NCBI GenBank assembly: GCA_902806595.1
Contig: CADCXC010000038.1
Span: forward strand, 1,922,001-1,986,000
Direction: 5' to 3'
From: Pyrenopolyporus hunteri
Taxonomy: Eukaryota; Ascomycota; Sordariomycetes; Xylariales; Hypoxylaceae
DNA length: 64,000 nt
The position numbers were made by a program, and so were the translations under genes. Shown here in pieces: positions 50,872 through 63,153 of the stretch; position 1 is the stretch's first letter; each line of letters opens with the position of its first letter. A model generated the notes under the pieces. The model saw only the letters and a program-made list of their open reading frames with translations. It had not been told where the DNA came from and did not search any database.

Positions 50872-51798
50872 ATGAGTTCACGGCCATCTGGGCCGATCTA
50901 CTTCGGCCCGTTTGAGGTCACACCTCAGGTGAGTCAAGACAAGCCACTCGCTCACCACCAACACACCACATTCAAACCCTAGGTACCTATCAACTAACAC
51001 CACCACAGGTCTTCCTCACAACACCCCACTCATTCGCCCTCGTGAACCTGAAGCCGCTGCTACCAGGACACGTGCTCATCTGTCCGCGGAAGCCGCACCG
51101 GCGCCTAACCGACCTGACGGCGCCGGAGCTCACCGACCTATTCCAAGCGGTGCAGCGCGTGCAGCGGATGCTAGCGCGGCACTACTTCCGCATTCCCGCC
51201 TCCACCTCTACCACCAGCTCTACCTCTGCGCCGGCGGCCGCTCCAGCCCCTGCCGCCGCGCCGCAGACCGACGGCGAAGGGGACGACGCGCCCGCCGCCG
51301 GCACCCCGGAGGCGGGGTCCTTCAACATCGCCATCCAGGACGGCGCCGAGGCGGGCCAGACGGTCGCGCACGTGCACGTGCACGTCATCCCGCGCATCCG
51401 CGGGGCTACCGCGAAGGAGGGGCCCGGGCCGGGGGACCAGATCTACGAGGCGATGGCCGCGGAGGAGGGGAACGTCGGCGGGGCCTTGTAAGTACCTATC
51501 CTCTCTTTCCCTTTACTTCCCCCTTTCATCCTTATCTCCCATCTCTCTTCGGCATGAGCAAGAGAGCATCGCTTTTTAGCCGGGAAGAACGAGCGACGCT
51601 AACGATAGAAGATGGGATCGGGAGATGAACAAGCTCCGGCTGCGGCTCGGGGGCCGGCCCGAGCCCGGCGGCAGCTTCCCCAGCATCGAGGATTCGGAGC
51701 GGCACCCGCGGACGGCGGAGGAGATGGAGGCCGAGGCGAGGATGTTCCGGAGCGTTTTAGAGCAGATGGGAGAGGCGGAAACGACGAATGGGCAATGA
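50872..51798 (+). CDS. HIT-family hydrolase (FHIT-like Ap3A/Ap4A hydrolase)
   Basis: Three exons (50872-50928, 51009-51487, 51609-51798; introns 80 and 121 bp) give 241 residues. The first exon has only 19 codons (ending FGPFEVTPQ), and joining gives VTPQVFLTTPHSFALVNL, typical of the FHIT N-terminus. GHVLICPRKPHRRLTDL follows, and the histidine triad is HVHVHVIPR with His140, His142 and His144; the central His142 is the expected nucleophile. The family cleaves diadenosine polyphosphates (Ap3A to AMP and ADP). A ~38-residue Ser/Thr/Ala/Pro-rich insertion lies between the helix and the triad. The last exon encodes a charged C-terminal helix region (RWDREMNKLRL, then EEMEAEARMF). The gene is GC-rich and convergent with Ctf18, 272 bp apart. 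Confidence 0.93.
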
Positions 51799-52070
51799 TT
51801 TTTTATGCGGATTTCGACTCTTAGTTTTGACGTATTTTATGAAGAATCGTTTCCCTGTAAGTACCTGGAGTCAAATATATTAGGTAGAAATTCTAACAAT
51901 GGTATAGATCACGTCGCAGCAAACGAATATAGAAATCAAGAATAGATCAATGATAATAGGCGTTATATTCATAAGGAGGCGGAATGTCATTAGGCCCCGT
52001 ACGCCGTACATATGCTCTCCCTAACCCAAAACTATGCACCAAGGCCCATCATTCTCTACGTTAACCATTA
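51799..52070. other. Short convergent spacer
   Basis: 272 bp holding the 3' UTRs of the HIT gene (+) and the Ctf18 gene (-). No other content is visible. Confidence 0.6.
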
Positions 52071-55000
52071 TTATAGACCCCTAAGCAGCTCGTCCAGCGT
52101 TATGGGTTTTCGCACAGCATTATTCAGGCCTTCATGGAACGTGACCCAAATCTTCGTCTCGCCCTTTTCGAGGGTACCATCTCTCCCAGCCTTGCTCCTA
52201 GGTCTGCCATTGCTATTCGTTTCTCTTAGAGCGCGGCCTTCCGTGTTCTCTATGATACGCCCGAAGAAATCCTTCTTCACCCCTAGTACGGGTAGTGCTG
52301 GAGCTTCCGAAGTGCTATTCTCTTTGTTGTCGTCGAGAGCGAAGGATGGATCTTCGACGGAATGGGGATCGCCGCCGCGGAAGCGCGCCTGTCGCGCCAA
52401 CTTCTCTCGCTGCAACTTGGCCTTCTGCAACTCCTGGTCTAGTACCTGCCGGACAGCATAGCGCGTCGGAGCTTGTGTGCCGTGGATGACTGCTGCCGAC
52501 GTTTCGAATGTAGCGAGGACGTCGAGATCGCTACGAGAATGTTAGTGGCTTGTCCTGAAGACTATGCGATACATGGCATGTAGAACTTACGGCTCCATAC
52601 GGTAAACCCATTGCGGTCCTCTGCTGAACGGGGACTCGCTCTCGATCTTTCCTTTCTGAAGCTCGATGCCAACTTTAGCTAGCACGTCGGCGGCGCGCTG
52701 TACCATAACCTTCTCGGTATCCTTTCGGACGCTTGCTGTGCTCCGCTGGTCCCCGCTCCCTCCTACGACGACGGGTTTCACGTCTGGAGACACTAGGCGG
52801 ATGAGATACGGGAGGAAATCCGTGGCGATATCCTCGGGACTACGGAAAGAACGCATAAGGGTTGGTGGTAGCTGGGCCTGCATCGCCTGGAGCATGGCAC
52901 GATTCTCCCTCTCAGTCTCGCGCGCGACGTAGTCTGCTCTCGGACCCGAGAAGGGAAGCGGCGGGGCCTCTTCCTCGGCATCACCGCCACCCCATTTTCG
53001 ATCGTAAGCCATTTTAGCGCGCCGAATAGGCGATGCAAACAAGTGATGGCACGCGAGGATAGGCTGACAGAGATAGGGGGCCAATTCCCAGTCTTGGCTC
53101 CCGAATAGCCTTGACGAACAGGCATCGTGGAAATGCATCCACTCGTAAGCGCAATCCGGCTTAGATAGGAACGAGTCATCGTTAAACTCGTGGTTCGGGT
53201 AGTCGAGGAAGACCTCTGTTATTACCCTGTCCACATCACCACTAGTCTCAACCATCTCCCTTAGGCGCTCCATGCCATACTTTTTCTGCTGCTCTGAGAA
53301 ACCGAGTTGTGCCTGTGGTTGCTCACTTTGGTGTTTTGAGACTGGAGCTGCGATGAGCACATTGCTCTTAGGGAAACCGGCACCATCTTGGAAGACGCGT
53401 GTGACGATGTCCTTTACGCTACCTCGACCCACGCCTCTTGCACCGCCGCCGCCGTGGGATAGATCATGGACGATGTTCCGTTCAACCCACTGCCGTGTTA
53501 GGCAGGGCGGACCTTTGAGAGAAGCGGCCTTGATACGGCCGGCAACCCATTCGCCCACCACCATCACGCCTCGAAGATCTCCTTCCGCTGTACTCTCTGC
53601 GCCCTTTTTAGCGTCAATACCGCTGCTCATACCCCACGCCGCTTCGCATAGCTTTCGCGCAGCATCCTTTTCGCATGGAATGCCCTCCTTCTCGAATACC
53701 GTCTTGAGGCGGGTCACAACTGCGTCGATGGTGGGTTTACCAACGTGAATAATCTCGGCTAGGTTCGATTGGCGCAGCGGTCTTAGCGACGGATGGTAGA
53801 CATCATTGCAGATTAGGATGAGCGGACGCATCTGGCGGAAATCGTCACCTTTCTTCTTGCGACGCCCCGAGTATTGAGCATTCGTATCTTGTCCCGCTGC
53901 GTTCTTCTCCCCAGTTGTAATCAGGTCTATCAGGGCTTTGATAAACCCACCTTCTCCAGAGCCCCCAGACCCCGTCACGACGCCGTCAACTTCATCGACT
54001 ACTACGCACACGGGACGTGCGACCTTCTGCTGCTTTCCGTCCTGGACCTTATTTTGCTGCACAGTTTTGACGTTCTCCGTTCCCAAACTAGTGCGAATCC
54101 GATTTTTTACCACGTCTCGGCTACGATCGTCACTGGCGTTAATTTCCATCACTTCGTAGCCTGCCTGTTTCGCGCAAACATGAGCGAGAGTGGTTTTCCC
54201 TAACCCAGGAGGGCCGGTAAGCATCAGGATCTTCCGATGAGGCTTCTCTTCCTCGGCCTCCGCTTTAGCCCCGGGTCGTCTCACAGCAGATCTCGATTTC
54301 GCGGTGCCTGGGAAGACGATTGGATCCCACCTCTTCAACCATCGTAGAACTTGTCGGTTCGTAAGGTCATCGCCAACTAGGTCCATGAAGTTTCGAGCTC
54401 GGTACTTCTCGGTCCACAGAAGCGTCTTCTTCGGCTTCTTGGTAGCTTCCACGGAAGGCATTGGCTGGTCAGGAACTACAGGTGTATTCGAGGGTTTGGT
54501 AGCAAGTTCCTTCGAAGCGGAATCTATTAACTCGTGGATTTCAATTCCGTAATAACTCTTCTTCGCCCGACCCTCCTTCGTCTTCGACCTCGCGGCAACC
54601 ATCCGTTCGTAGGATACACCGGACCCAGCCTTTCGCTGCTTAATATCGACTATTTTGCCTGAAGAGGTTGTGATCTTGAATGTGCTTTGGGCTTGGCGGG
54701 ATGCAAATCGCTCAAATATAGAAGATGCATTGCCGGATTGTAATAATGAACTTAAAACTGAGGCTTGGGTCTCGCTATTGTCGTCTTTCGGCTGAGAATC
54801 GATTTCGAGGAGTGTCGATCCAACACCCTTAAGGCCAAGATTCGGAATCGTTAACGGGGGTGAAGATGGCTCGGTGTACTCTGGAATCATTCGGTCGCTG
54901 AGACTACTCAGCATTCGCCTCTTGGTGGCAGGTTCCCGCAACAGGTCCTCGTCGTCGGAATCATCGTCAATGAGAAAACCGCCTTTCGCACGGGGCCGAG

Positions 55001-55091
55001 GATTGGGATCCGGGTGTGGGTTTGCGCGTTTCGGTGCTCCTACCGGAGAGGAGCTGGCCGGGTAGACAACTGGAGACGAAGCAGATATCAT
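52071..55091 (-). CDS. ctf18: Chromosome transmission fidelity protein 18 (alternative clamp loader)
   Basis: Two exons (52591-55091 and 52071-52530; 60 bp intron) give 986 residues. Ctf18 is the large subunit of the Ctf18-RFC complex, which loads PCNA and supports sister-chromatid cohesion and checkpoint signalling in the nucleus. The N-terminal ~220 residues are disordered and Ser/Pro-rich with an acidic IDDDSDDEDLLREP patch. The RFC-type AAA+ module follows: LLWTEKYRARNFMDLVGDD, Walker A GPPGLGKTT (about residues 293-301), Walker B VVVDEVDGV and sensor-1 region LILICNDVY. The C-terminus encoded by exon 2 ends with VKKDFFGRII, the short conserved element that in yeast Ctf18 contacts Dcc1-Ctf8. 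The GTAAGT donor at 52590 cuts the codon after GGAGCC, and joining extends the frame past the apparent stop. Confidence 0.95.
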
Positions 55092-55808
55092 GTTCGTGAT
55101 GCCAATTGAATTATTTGGAGTCGATGGACTTCAATGACACGAGTCTACCCTGTTATTTCGAGGTTTCGTAAAAGATGCGCTCTTGTACAGGGTTGGTGTA
55201 AATGGCAGACGCGGGGACGCGTTATCGAGACGCGTTTCGTGGGGGTAAAGTAATTGGCACTAACAGGCCCGCGGGCCCACAATCTACAGGGGTACAGCAG
55301 TATCGTATAAACACTTAATGACCCCGTTACTGGCATATCCTGTTAGATAGGTCTATTCAGTTGTCCAGTACCGGCTCTAAAATGGTTACGGCGTCTCCCG
55401 AGAAGACCTTGAATCTTCAACTCTCAAAACTCTTTTACGGCTAGTAGGCAGAGATATCACGCAATAGCAGTAGCTGCTCCCATATAGACTATTTCGTTAC
55501 CCCGAATAAACCATTCTCTAACCATAATCAGAATATCGCGGCATGGTGAATAACCACTTCCGTTCGCCGCCACACGTTCCCGAGCTCACCCCGCCAAAAA
55601 TCTCGCGAGCGAATTCAGTCCAAATCGCCCTCCCGACAGGACGGGTCGCGTTTACCAGGCTCCTACCCGAAAGAAATATTCTCTATACTTAAGATCTCAT
55701 TTATAAATTCATCAAGCAACAGCCCAGGGTATTAGTCATATAACAGCACTTAAAACAGCACTTAATAGATTGTATGTTCAACTGAATACAATAACAATGC
55801 ATCCGTCC
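55092..55808. other. Intergenic region, Ctf18 promoter and UstYa 3' flank
   Basis: About 720 bp, AT-rich toward 55680-55800. It should contain the Ctf18 promoter next to 55091 and the 3' end of the UstYa-like gene. I looked for a precursor peptide with repeated cores here and saw none. Confidence 0.55.
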
Positions 55809-56665
55809 TCAGAGTACTGATTCCTCCGGCATAAGACCGTTTCTCCACCTCAGTGCCGAATGCTCGTTCGCCCACCTTAGAACCGCGTCGTAGTCGGTAC
55901 ATTCATGACTGGAGCCCCAACCTGGCCCGACGTCCGACTCGCCCTCTAAGTTGGTGTCTGCGGCACACAGGATCGATTGGCGAAGGTAGTCGAAGCAGTG
56001 CGACGAGTGGTGAGCTACTTCCTCCGTCAACTTAATACCGCCGTATCCCTGCTGGTAATGCTCCACGATGTATGATAGGCAATGGAGCTGGTGGAAGACC
56101 GCCATCATGAACGCAGGCCCCTCGGACGTCCGGTTGATCGCAACTGAGTAAGGTTTCCCCAGGTTGTAGGAATCGTAATCGGGAATCTGGACATAGCCCC
56201 TAGCATCTAATTAAAGCCAGCGTTAACTAATTGTATATTCCCCCATGAGTACCCGGTCGTCGGCATACCTGCGCTTAATGGTATCCAGTTGTGGAGCGTA
56301 TGAAGCGTGTCATGTTCATCGAAGAGCATGTCGTCGCGTACGTATTGCGGATCCGGGTGAAACGTGTACGTCTTTCGAGGAACTTCGAACACGATCAATT
56401 AGGAACTTATCACTAAACGCTGTATCGTCCTACGGATGGAAGACATACAGTTTGGTACCGGGGACCGTTTGGCAATCCGCTCTTGGACTAGGTTTACCAG
56501 CAAGACCACTATCGTGACTGCCATCATGATCTCCAGAGCCAACCGTAGGTACCCCGTCGCCTTACGGGAACCCCCTTTTTCAGGCCACGGAGCATCATCC
56601 TCTAGAGGCACCGACGTGAGGAACGCTTGCTCTTCCTCGCTACTTTCTTGCTTGCTTGGACTCAT
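55809..56665 (-). CDS. UstYa-family (DUF3328) oxidase-like protein
   Basis: Three exons (56449-56665, 56269-56382, 55809-56206; introns 66 and 62 bp) give 242 residues, normal for the family. A Glu-rich cytosolic tail is followed by one membrane segment (about residues 42-62, LALEIMMAVTIVVLLVNLV). The lumenal part carries both diagnostic HxxHC motifs, HQLHC (149-153) and HSSHC (177-181), and a HECTDYDAVLRWANEH tail. UstYa proteins, first known from ustiloxin biosynthesis, act in peptide macrocyclisation and other oxidative or halogenation steps in fungal secondary metabolism, probably copper-dependent. The start is the first ATG; an apparent longer frame begins at TTG. The gene lies 528 bp downstream of a terpene cyclase on the same strand, which suggests it modifies a terpenoid here. 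That is inference; no RiPP precursor is nearby. Confidence 0.92.
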
Positions 56666-57193
56666 GATGAAATCGCCGACCAGCAACCACGTAGATGGGC
56701 GATTAAGGTGGAATGATGTCTAGATATGGGTTTACAGGAGAAGACTGCGAGCAACAGTGGCAAGACAATAGAATAACGTGATTCGTTATGTCGCATAGAG
56801 GTTATTAGGCAGTGCGGAACTTGCCTAAAGGGGAAATCCTTCACCCTCTCCGCTCCATGTTTGGTTTAGGAGATGGCGGGGAACTAGATGCGAGATACTC
56901 TTAGGTAGGTAGCTTCGAAGAGTCGCGCTGTATGGGCTGCATTAAATTGGCTACAGTTGAAAGACTTGCTATTGGAAGAGATTTAATAAATATTCTTTAT
57001 GATTTTTTGTTGTTTTTGAATCTCTACTTCTCAGCTTAAGCGATTAGGGGGTACAAAGAGGAGCCAACGAATTGAGATGCGTAACTATCAGCGTTTTTAC
57101 AGTCACAATATTCTTAGAATAGGAACATGCTCCAGATACAGCCCTTCCTTTAGATGATGAGTTGCTATTTGACTATTCTAAGTCACAGTTTTG
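56666..57193. promoter_or_regulatory. UstYa-like gene promoter / terpene cyclase 3' flank
   Basis: 528 bp between two minus-strand genes. It contains the promoter of the UstYa-like gene and the cyclase terminator. An AT-rich tract occurs around 56960-57030. No open frame of interest. Confidence 0.55.
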
Positions 57194-58518
57194 CTAGATC
57201 CCTTTTAAGGATGGTCTCGCATATCGCAAACATGTTGAAGAGTAGAACAGATTGCCCGCAATCACCTCTACCATCCCGCGCGCGAAGCGTCTTTGGCTAG
57301 GTGAAAGATCGCATTCCTCGAGCCGTGAGAGCTCATCGTCGATCTGAAACTCGATATCCCACAGGTACGCTCGTAGAATCACTTTTGCTGATCGAGCCGT
57401 AGTATTGAGAAGAAGCTCCAAAACCCTGACAGCATTTATAAGCGCCGTTCCGTATTTCTTCATGGCATAGAGCTCTTTGTCGTATGAGTATAAGTCGTTC
57501 GTCAACGCGAAGTGTGTCATGTATAATCGATGTAGGGTTGCCAGAGGCTCCAACTCAGCTGGTGACAGGAAAACCTCGCAAGTCATCATTATTGCTGCGT
57601 TGCAAAAACTATCAATGGTTAGCCCTGCTACGCTCCGATTCCAGAGGGGGAGGGGACTTACTCAATACCCAAGTCGCCGATACGATACTCAATGTAATCG
57701 TCTAGAGAGGTGAACGACATAGATCCGGGTAGCTTGTCGCGCGTATATTGCACCCAGCTCAGTATACCCTTCACTAGTTCTGGTCCCACGATGGGGTCCT
57801 CCTGAATACATTCCTCCGAGAATTCTTTGAATATTTTGTTTTTCCACATTATTTCAACGCCCTTGCCTTCGCCACCAGTGCTGTCGGCGAGGGCAGAGTC
57901 GATAATTGTTGATTCCTACAATCTTATGTTAATATTTTCTAGAGCAGGAGGTGACCGCGATATCTCATACCTCTGTAGACTCGATGACATCTGTAGAATT
58001 ATGTTAGCATGCTTTGAATATCTCGGGGAGCTTCTCATGATATGACAGTACATTGTTTACTTAAGGACTAAGAGGGGGAGTAAGATCTTACCGTCATGCA
58101 TGAATGTAAGTAGACACGCTTTAACCATTATTCTTGCCCTCGCCGCGTTTCCGGCAGGAAACATATTCATTGAAGCCGCGATAGACGTATCGAGGAGTTC
58201 TCGCCGCTTAGCAGCCTTCAAGCTTGAGTTTGTAAACTCCGCTGGTAGGGATCCTTGTTCTCCTGGTGACGCGGAGACAATTTGATCCATCAAGATCTCT
58301 GCTGCCTCTTCTGCCTCCCGCCAGTATTTGCATTGTGCAACTGCGGGTATCGATGTTGGCCATGGGACTCCTACGGCACGAGGGTCGAATACATTGCAGT
58401 TCTCGAGGCCTGGTACAGGACTGGAGACTCCTTCCCTTAAGAACTCGAAGTTTTTCCGTTTCGAGTCCGAAGTAAAAGGGATCTTTACGGGATCGAACGA
58501 ACATGTTATAGTCCGCAT
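57194..58518 (-). CDS. Class I terpene cyclase, stand-alone
   Basis: Four exons (58092-58518, a 20-nt exon 57971-57990, 57662-57915, 57194-57608; introns 101, 55 and 53 bp) give 371 residues in frame. The aspartate-rich motif is HDDVIE (Asp142, Asp143, Glu146), split by the first intron and completed by the micro-exon. The NSE motif NDLYSYDKE has Asn271, Ser275 and Glu279. An arginine region (EYRIGDLG) and a C-terminal Arg362-Tyr363 pair complete the usual class I set, so all Mg2+/diphosphate ligands look intact. The HDDVIE and NDLYSYDKE style resembles the cyclase half of fungal bifunctional diterpene/sesterterpene synthases, but the protein ends where that half ends and no prenyltransferase domain follows. 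It must use a prenyl diphosphate made elsewhere; chain length and product are unknown. The next gene downstream is UstYa-like. Confidence 0.9.
57971..57990 (-). other. 20-nt micro-exon of the terpene cyclase gene
   Basis: This exon lies between an acceptor TTCTACAG and a donor GTATGA. It supplies Val, Ile, Glu, Ser, Thr and Glu plus two bases of the second Asp of DDVIE. Skipping it would remove two of the metal-binding residues and shift the frame, so retention is required for activity. Confidence 0.8.
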
Positions 58519-59485
58519 GTTTGCGTCTTGCTAACAAAGAATGATGAGTTATTGGAGGAGTAGTTGCTGATGACTAGACGCCTAGAACACATGTTTAGCA
58601 GCAGCCCTTATATAGACTATAGTATAGTAGCTCATGCTAGGATACGTTTCTCTCTTTTGATAGTTGGGCATCTAAACTGCTAGAGACAGTCCCATCCGAC
58701 CAGGGGTTTCTGGCCAGCAGTCCTTGAACAGCTATATTCGACCCTCGCAGAGGCCTCGAGTGTGGATATATCCACAAACCAGGGCCATGCATGATGACTG
58801 CGTACACGTAAGTATATGGGGTGGGTTAGTTAGAATTCAACGTAAAGCAAGGGTGAAGCGCCGGCCCTTGCAAATATATACGGGTATTCAGCGTGTGAAG
58901 CTATCTCTACCTTGGTAGGTAAGTAGTTTATCTCCACGGCTCACCATCCCATCCCGCCGATCTAGCCCATAAACACGATAATATCCCAACCGTCCCCGCT
59001 AGTCTCCTAGGTGAGCGTTTGTGCCCGGTGAAAGAGGGGCCGGGGAACCATCTAAGGCGCCTAAACCTCGCTCTTGGTCGTTCTATATCGAGTTGTTCTG
59101 GCTAATTCTACGGATGTGTGGGATCTAGGCGTTTATTAGCACGCTTTCGCGGGGATAACTGCGGAGGGCATTGCAATGGTGGAGTGTTATGAATAATACA
59201 TGATAAAACCATGCAGTGGTTTTTCATGGAGGTGTGTAGGGCATATCTTTCATGTCGTCGCTGACGTTTTACGGGTTGTCGTTCCTCCAAGGCGAATTCC
59301 TCGAACAAATAAAAAATCGATATACTTACTTCTAAGAATAATTAATATTCGTCCAAGTTCCTTCATTGAAATGCAAATGTGGACAATACCTATATAGGTG
59401 CATAACGGATAGTAAGTATAGAGGTCACGAGTATGTCTAATGAACTACCTACCTAGGTACCTAGGTAGTCAGTCGTAACTATACT

Positions 59486-59490
<5 letters not shown>

Positions 59491-59520
<30 letters not shown>
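59491..59520. repeat. Poly(A) tract of 30 bases
   Basis: Thirty consecutive A bases, preceded within 45 bp by a TACCTAGGTACC cluster and followed by a short open frame. A retroposed 3' tail or a homopolymer expansion are both possible; no target-site duplication was recognised by eye. Confidence 0.8.
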
Positions 59521-59523
<3 letters not shown>

Positions 59524-62500
59524 TCTTCCCTCAAAATGCGGTTGCGGCGTCTTGGCTTGTCGCAGGGACGTATGCGTGGTAAGTTCCGAGATGAAAACTA
59601 TGACATTGTCGTAGACTTCGACCCAAACATATTTCTAGAGGGTACCGAGACTCTAACCAACAACGGATCCCTTCACCTTGAAATGACAAGTTCCTCTACG
59701 ACCCCCCGCCTCATATGATGCCGGCTCCCTGTCTGGGTTGGCATCGATCTACAGCGGATTCTATAGACTTTTATGAACAAGCCAGGTACTCTACCCTCAG
59801 GGGTAACCTAGGTATATAGGCCTTCATTACCCTAAGCACGTAATTATGAACCCCACATGTTTGATCTATGTGGACGCTTCATGGATTCGTAGGTTGCCTT
59901 AGAATTTACGAACGAGTTGTTTCTGAAACATATATCTTTGTATTGTGTCCTACCAACCGCATCCTGAACTCTACCTGGTAAAGCAAACGGCAAGACCAAT
60001 CTAAATAGTATGATGGTTATGTCTAGGTACCTAAGTAGACGTTTAAGCTCTGGTCGGCTTTATATCGCGGGATATTCTCTTAATTAAGACCTCCCCACCT
60101 ATTTAGTCAAGCCCCTATTCATACGTAGGAATCTATTCATTTTAAGCGGCGGGCTGATCTGGTTGTAGCACGGTACCCCATAACTGCTTATTCAGTAATT
60201 ATAAATTATAAGAAATTCGAAATCTGATGTGAGTATGCCAGGGCGAGCCAATACATAAAGGGCTTGGTATCTCTGATTAGGCAGTCAGTCCCCGGACTAG
60301 GAAGGGTGAAGGGTTGCTTGGGCTAGGCTGCCAAATTTCTTGTATGGGGCATACCAAACAAAGAACTAGGAAAATACCTATTTATCTTCTCAGCTACGCA
60401 TTCGTTGGGAGTCTAATATTATTAGCATTGAGCGCCCAGAATAAATAGGGTCGAATTCTGTACGGGTACATCTTATTATACCACATCTCGACCGCTATTA
60501 GATATGAAAGATACGACGAGGTTTGTATTGCTACCGATGGCACGGGAACGCCCGTTTTCTATAGTGGAACCGTATCACCATAAGCATGGATTAGGATATG
60601 CTTAATTTAACGTTGGGACTAAAATCCGAGCTTGGGTCAGCAGCTGTTCAACTCGGGTTGTAAATGATTTGATGATATGTTTCCGAGTGAATAGAGTTAC
60701 TCACGGATGTTGGGGTAAGTAGGTACACATCCCATATCTCACGGCCGTTGGTAGAAACGAACTCCCTTATCCCTTAACGGTATACCTCCAGTGGTGTCTC
60801 TAGTATACACTTTAATTACTGCTTAGACGTCTAGTGTCTTACAACAGCCCATCATATCCCTATTCGTGGGTGATATTACTAAAAGCCGGGCAGGGTTTCT
60901 TTTCCAAGCTTACCGGCGTTGGCGTATTGGAATATACTAGGTGGAGCGGCTTGCTACATCCTATTTTTAAAGAAGTAGACATACAGGTAACTTGGGAAAG
61001 GTGAACGACGAAAAAGCCTATCCAGAAGTTATGCGCTTTGACAATTTGTTTGGCGTAGGTAAACAGGGTAAGGTACCATGGACCAATGCACACCTCCCGG
61101 CGAAAATGCTTGTGTCTAAGCTCACTTGCGGTACAGGGGTCTTTTCTCTGAGCTGTGCACAGAGATACCTTGTTCTCATAGTGGGACCCTACACGGAGAC
61201 CCAAATAGGAGTCTCTCTAGGTTGTCAAGGGTCTGGCAAGTCGTACAACGGCAGTCCACCTCACCTTATCCGCTGCCCTTTACATACGTGTACCTGCTCA
61301 GGTTGAAGAGAGCCTAGTATGAAACAACCCACCCGGCTTTGATCTCCCAGACCCACCAGATTTTCCCTTTATATCGCTTAATAAACCCCTTTCGCTAACA
61401 AGATAAGCTTATTGTCAAATACAACCTTCGCTCGCTTGCTGGTGTTGATCATATGATCTTAATTATAACCTGAATTGAACCTTGAACCCTATTTTGACTA
61501 ACCCAATTCAAGGCGAGTATTATTTGTGACTCTTTTCTTTTACTGCGAGTCGGTCGACATATTATAATAAATGTTTTATTTATAGTTCAAAATGTGACAC
61601 TCTATCATTTCTGCTGAGTGTCTAGCGGCCGGAGTACTACCTATGGTTGACTTGTACTCTTTTATTTTATATGTATGTTGCGGAACATCCCGGATGCAGG
61701 CAACTCATTTTTAGTACGTCTATTAGGTAAAGGATTAGCTATTGATCATCATCTTGGGCCTCCCTTCATCTCCTTCTCAGAGTGGGCCGTACCAGTCGAC
61801 GTCTTGTGGGAAGGAATATAGGTTAGTCATCCTGACGAGTTCAACCTAGAAAGGATCCAATGGCTCTTCGTGTCGCGAAGAGTGCCATTACATCTTATCT
61901 TAAGATTTCGCTTATCTTCTACATATTCCTAAAACCTAGAAGAAGAGAATATTGTAGGATCAAATAACAGCCTTGCCTAGAACGTTTGTCGCGGATGGTA
62001 TCACCATATGGACTTCATAATCTTTTTCTACTAGTCTTATAACAGATGTTTCAGTATATACCATGTTTTGCAGATTGGATAACTCGGTTATATGATATTA
62101 TTTCCTTTGTTCCCCCGATAGATACGTTTAATGATAAGGATTTAGCAAGGGCTAAAAGGAGACAAGTTCTAAAGCCCAACGTATATAGTATTAATGGAGC
62201 TCACGAAACTCGGACCACCACTCCTTGAGTAAGCGGGACGGGTCTGTCAGACTCAACCGTAAGTACCTATGACGGGGCGCAGACACATCAAGACATGTGT
62301 CATCTCCGCTACCGCTCGTCAACTTCTCTATCTTTAAGACAGACAAGGATCTTACTTCACCTACCTGAGTTTGGAATGTCCCTACACTTTCTCAACTGAT
62401 AATGGCGGGCCAAGGACCTATGTCCTTATGATTATGGTAACTAATAGAATTGCACTGAGTGCCTATGTGAGAATATAATGACAACGTCTGTTTTAAGGTT

Positions 62501-63153
62501 AGGTCCTATAATGAGACTATTTCGGTTATGTCTGCAAGACGGGGGAGAAGACAATCGTACCCTTGCATTTCATGATCGACATTATCACATGCAGAACCGA
62601 CCGTCTTAAGGCGAAGTCTGGTAGGATATTCTCCATTGACTATTTGGTAGGGTCAATCTGGACAGGCTTGCTGTCTTGCGGGCAAAATAGGTAAATGGGC
62701 TCTCCATTCCGGGAATGGTTTATGGGCACCTAAGGTACCAGGTAGGTAGGTAGGTATTGATGCCGTTTTTCCTTTTTTCGGGCAATGGTTGTGGGTTTCG
62801 TGGTTCATTATCGATTACATCACATTATCGATTGCATTGGTAACATGTTTAAGAAAAATCTCCATTATCATCTATTGTACCCAGCCTTATGGCTGAGTGC
62901 TGTGGAAGAGACTGGGGGATCAGCTATCGTCTCAAGCTCAGGTGCTTACTAGGGGAGCCGAGATCTCAGGCGCCCGAGCTATGAACTTTTGCTTTGAAAA
63001 TTTACCGTGTGCCTCCGTTGAAACCAGACGAACCGAGCCAGTACCTAGATTCCTTCAAAAAAGCTCTGACATTCCCCAGAGTTCCCTTGATGTTTCGAAT
63101 CTTACAAGGCGTAGCGTCTGTAGCTTCACATCTCAGGATATGGGGCAGGGGGG

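Noticed and set aside
60860..61306. Overlapping 114-codon (minus) and 104-codon (plus) frames
   Set aside because: Both are open over the same DNA with no known motif. At most one can be real and neither has supporting evidence.
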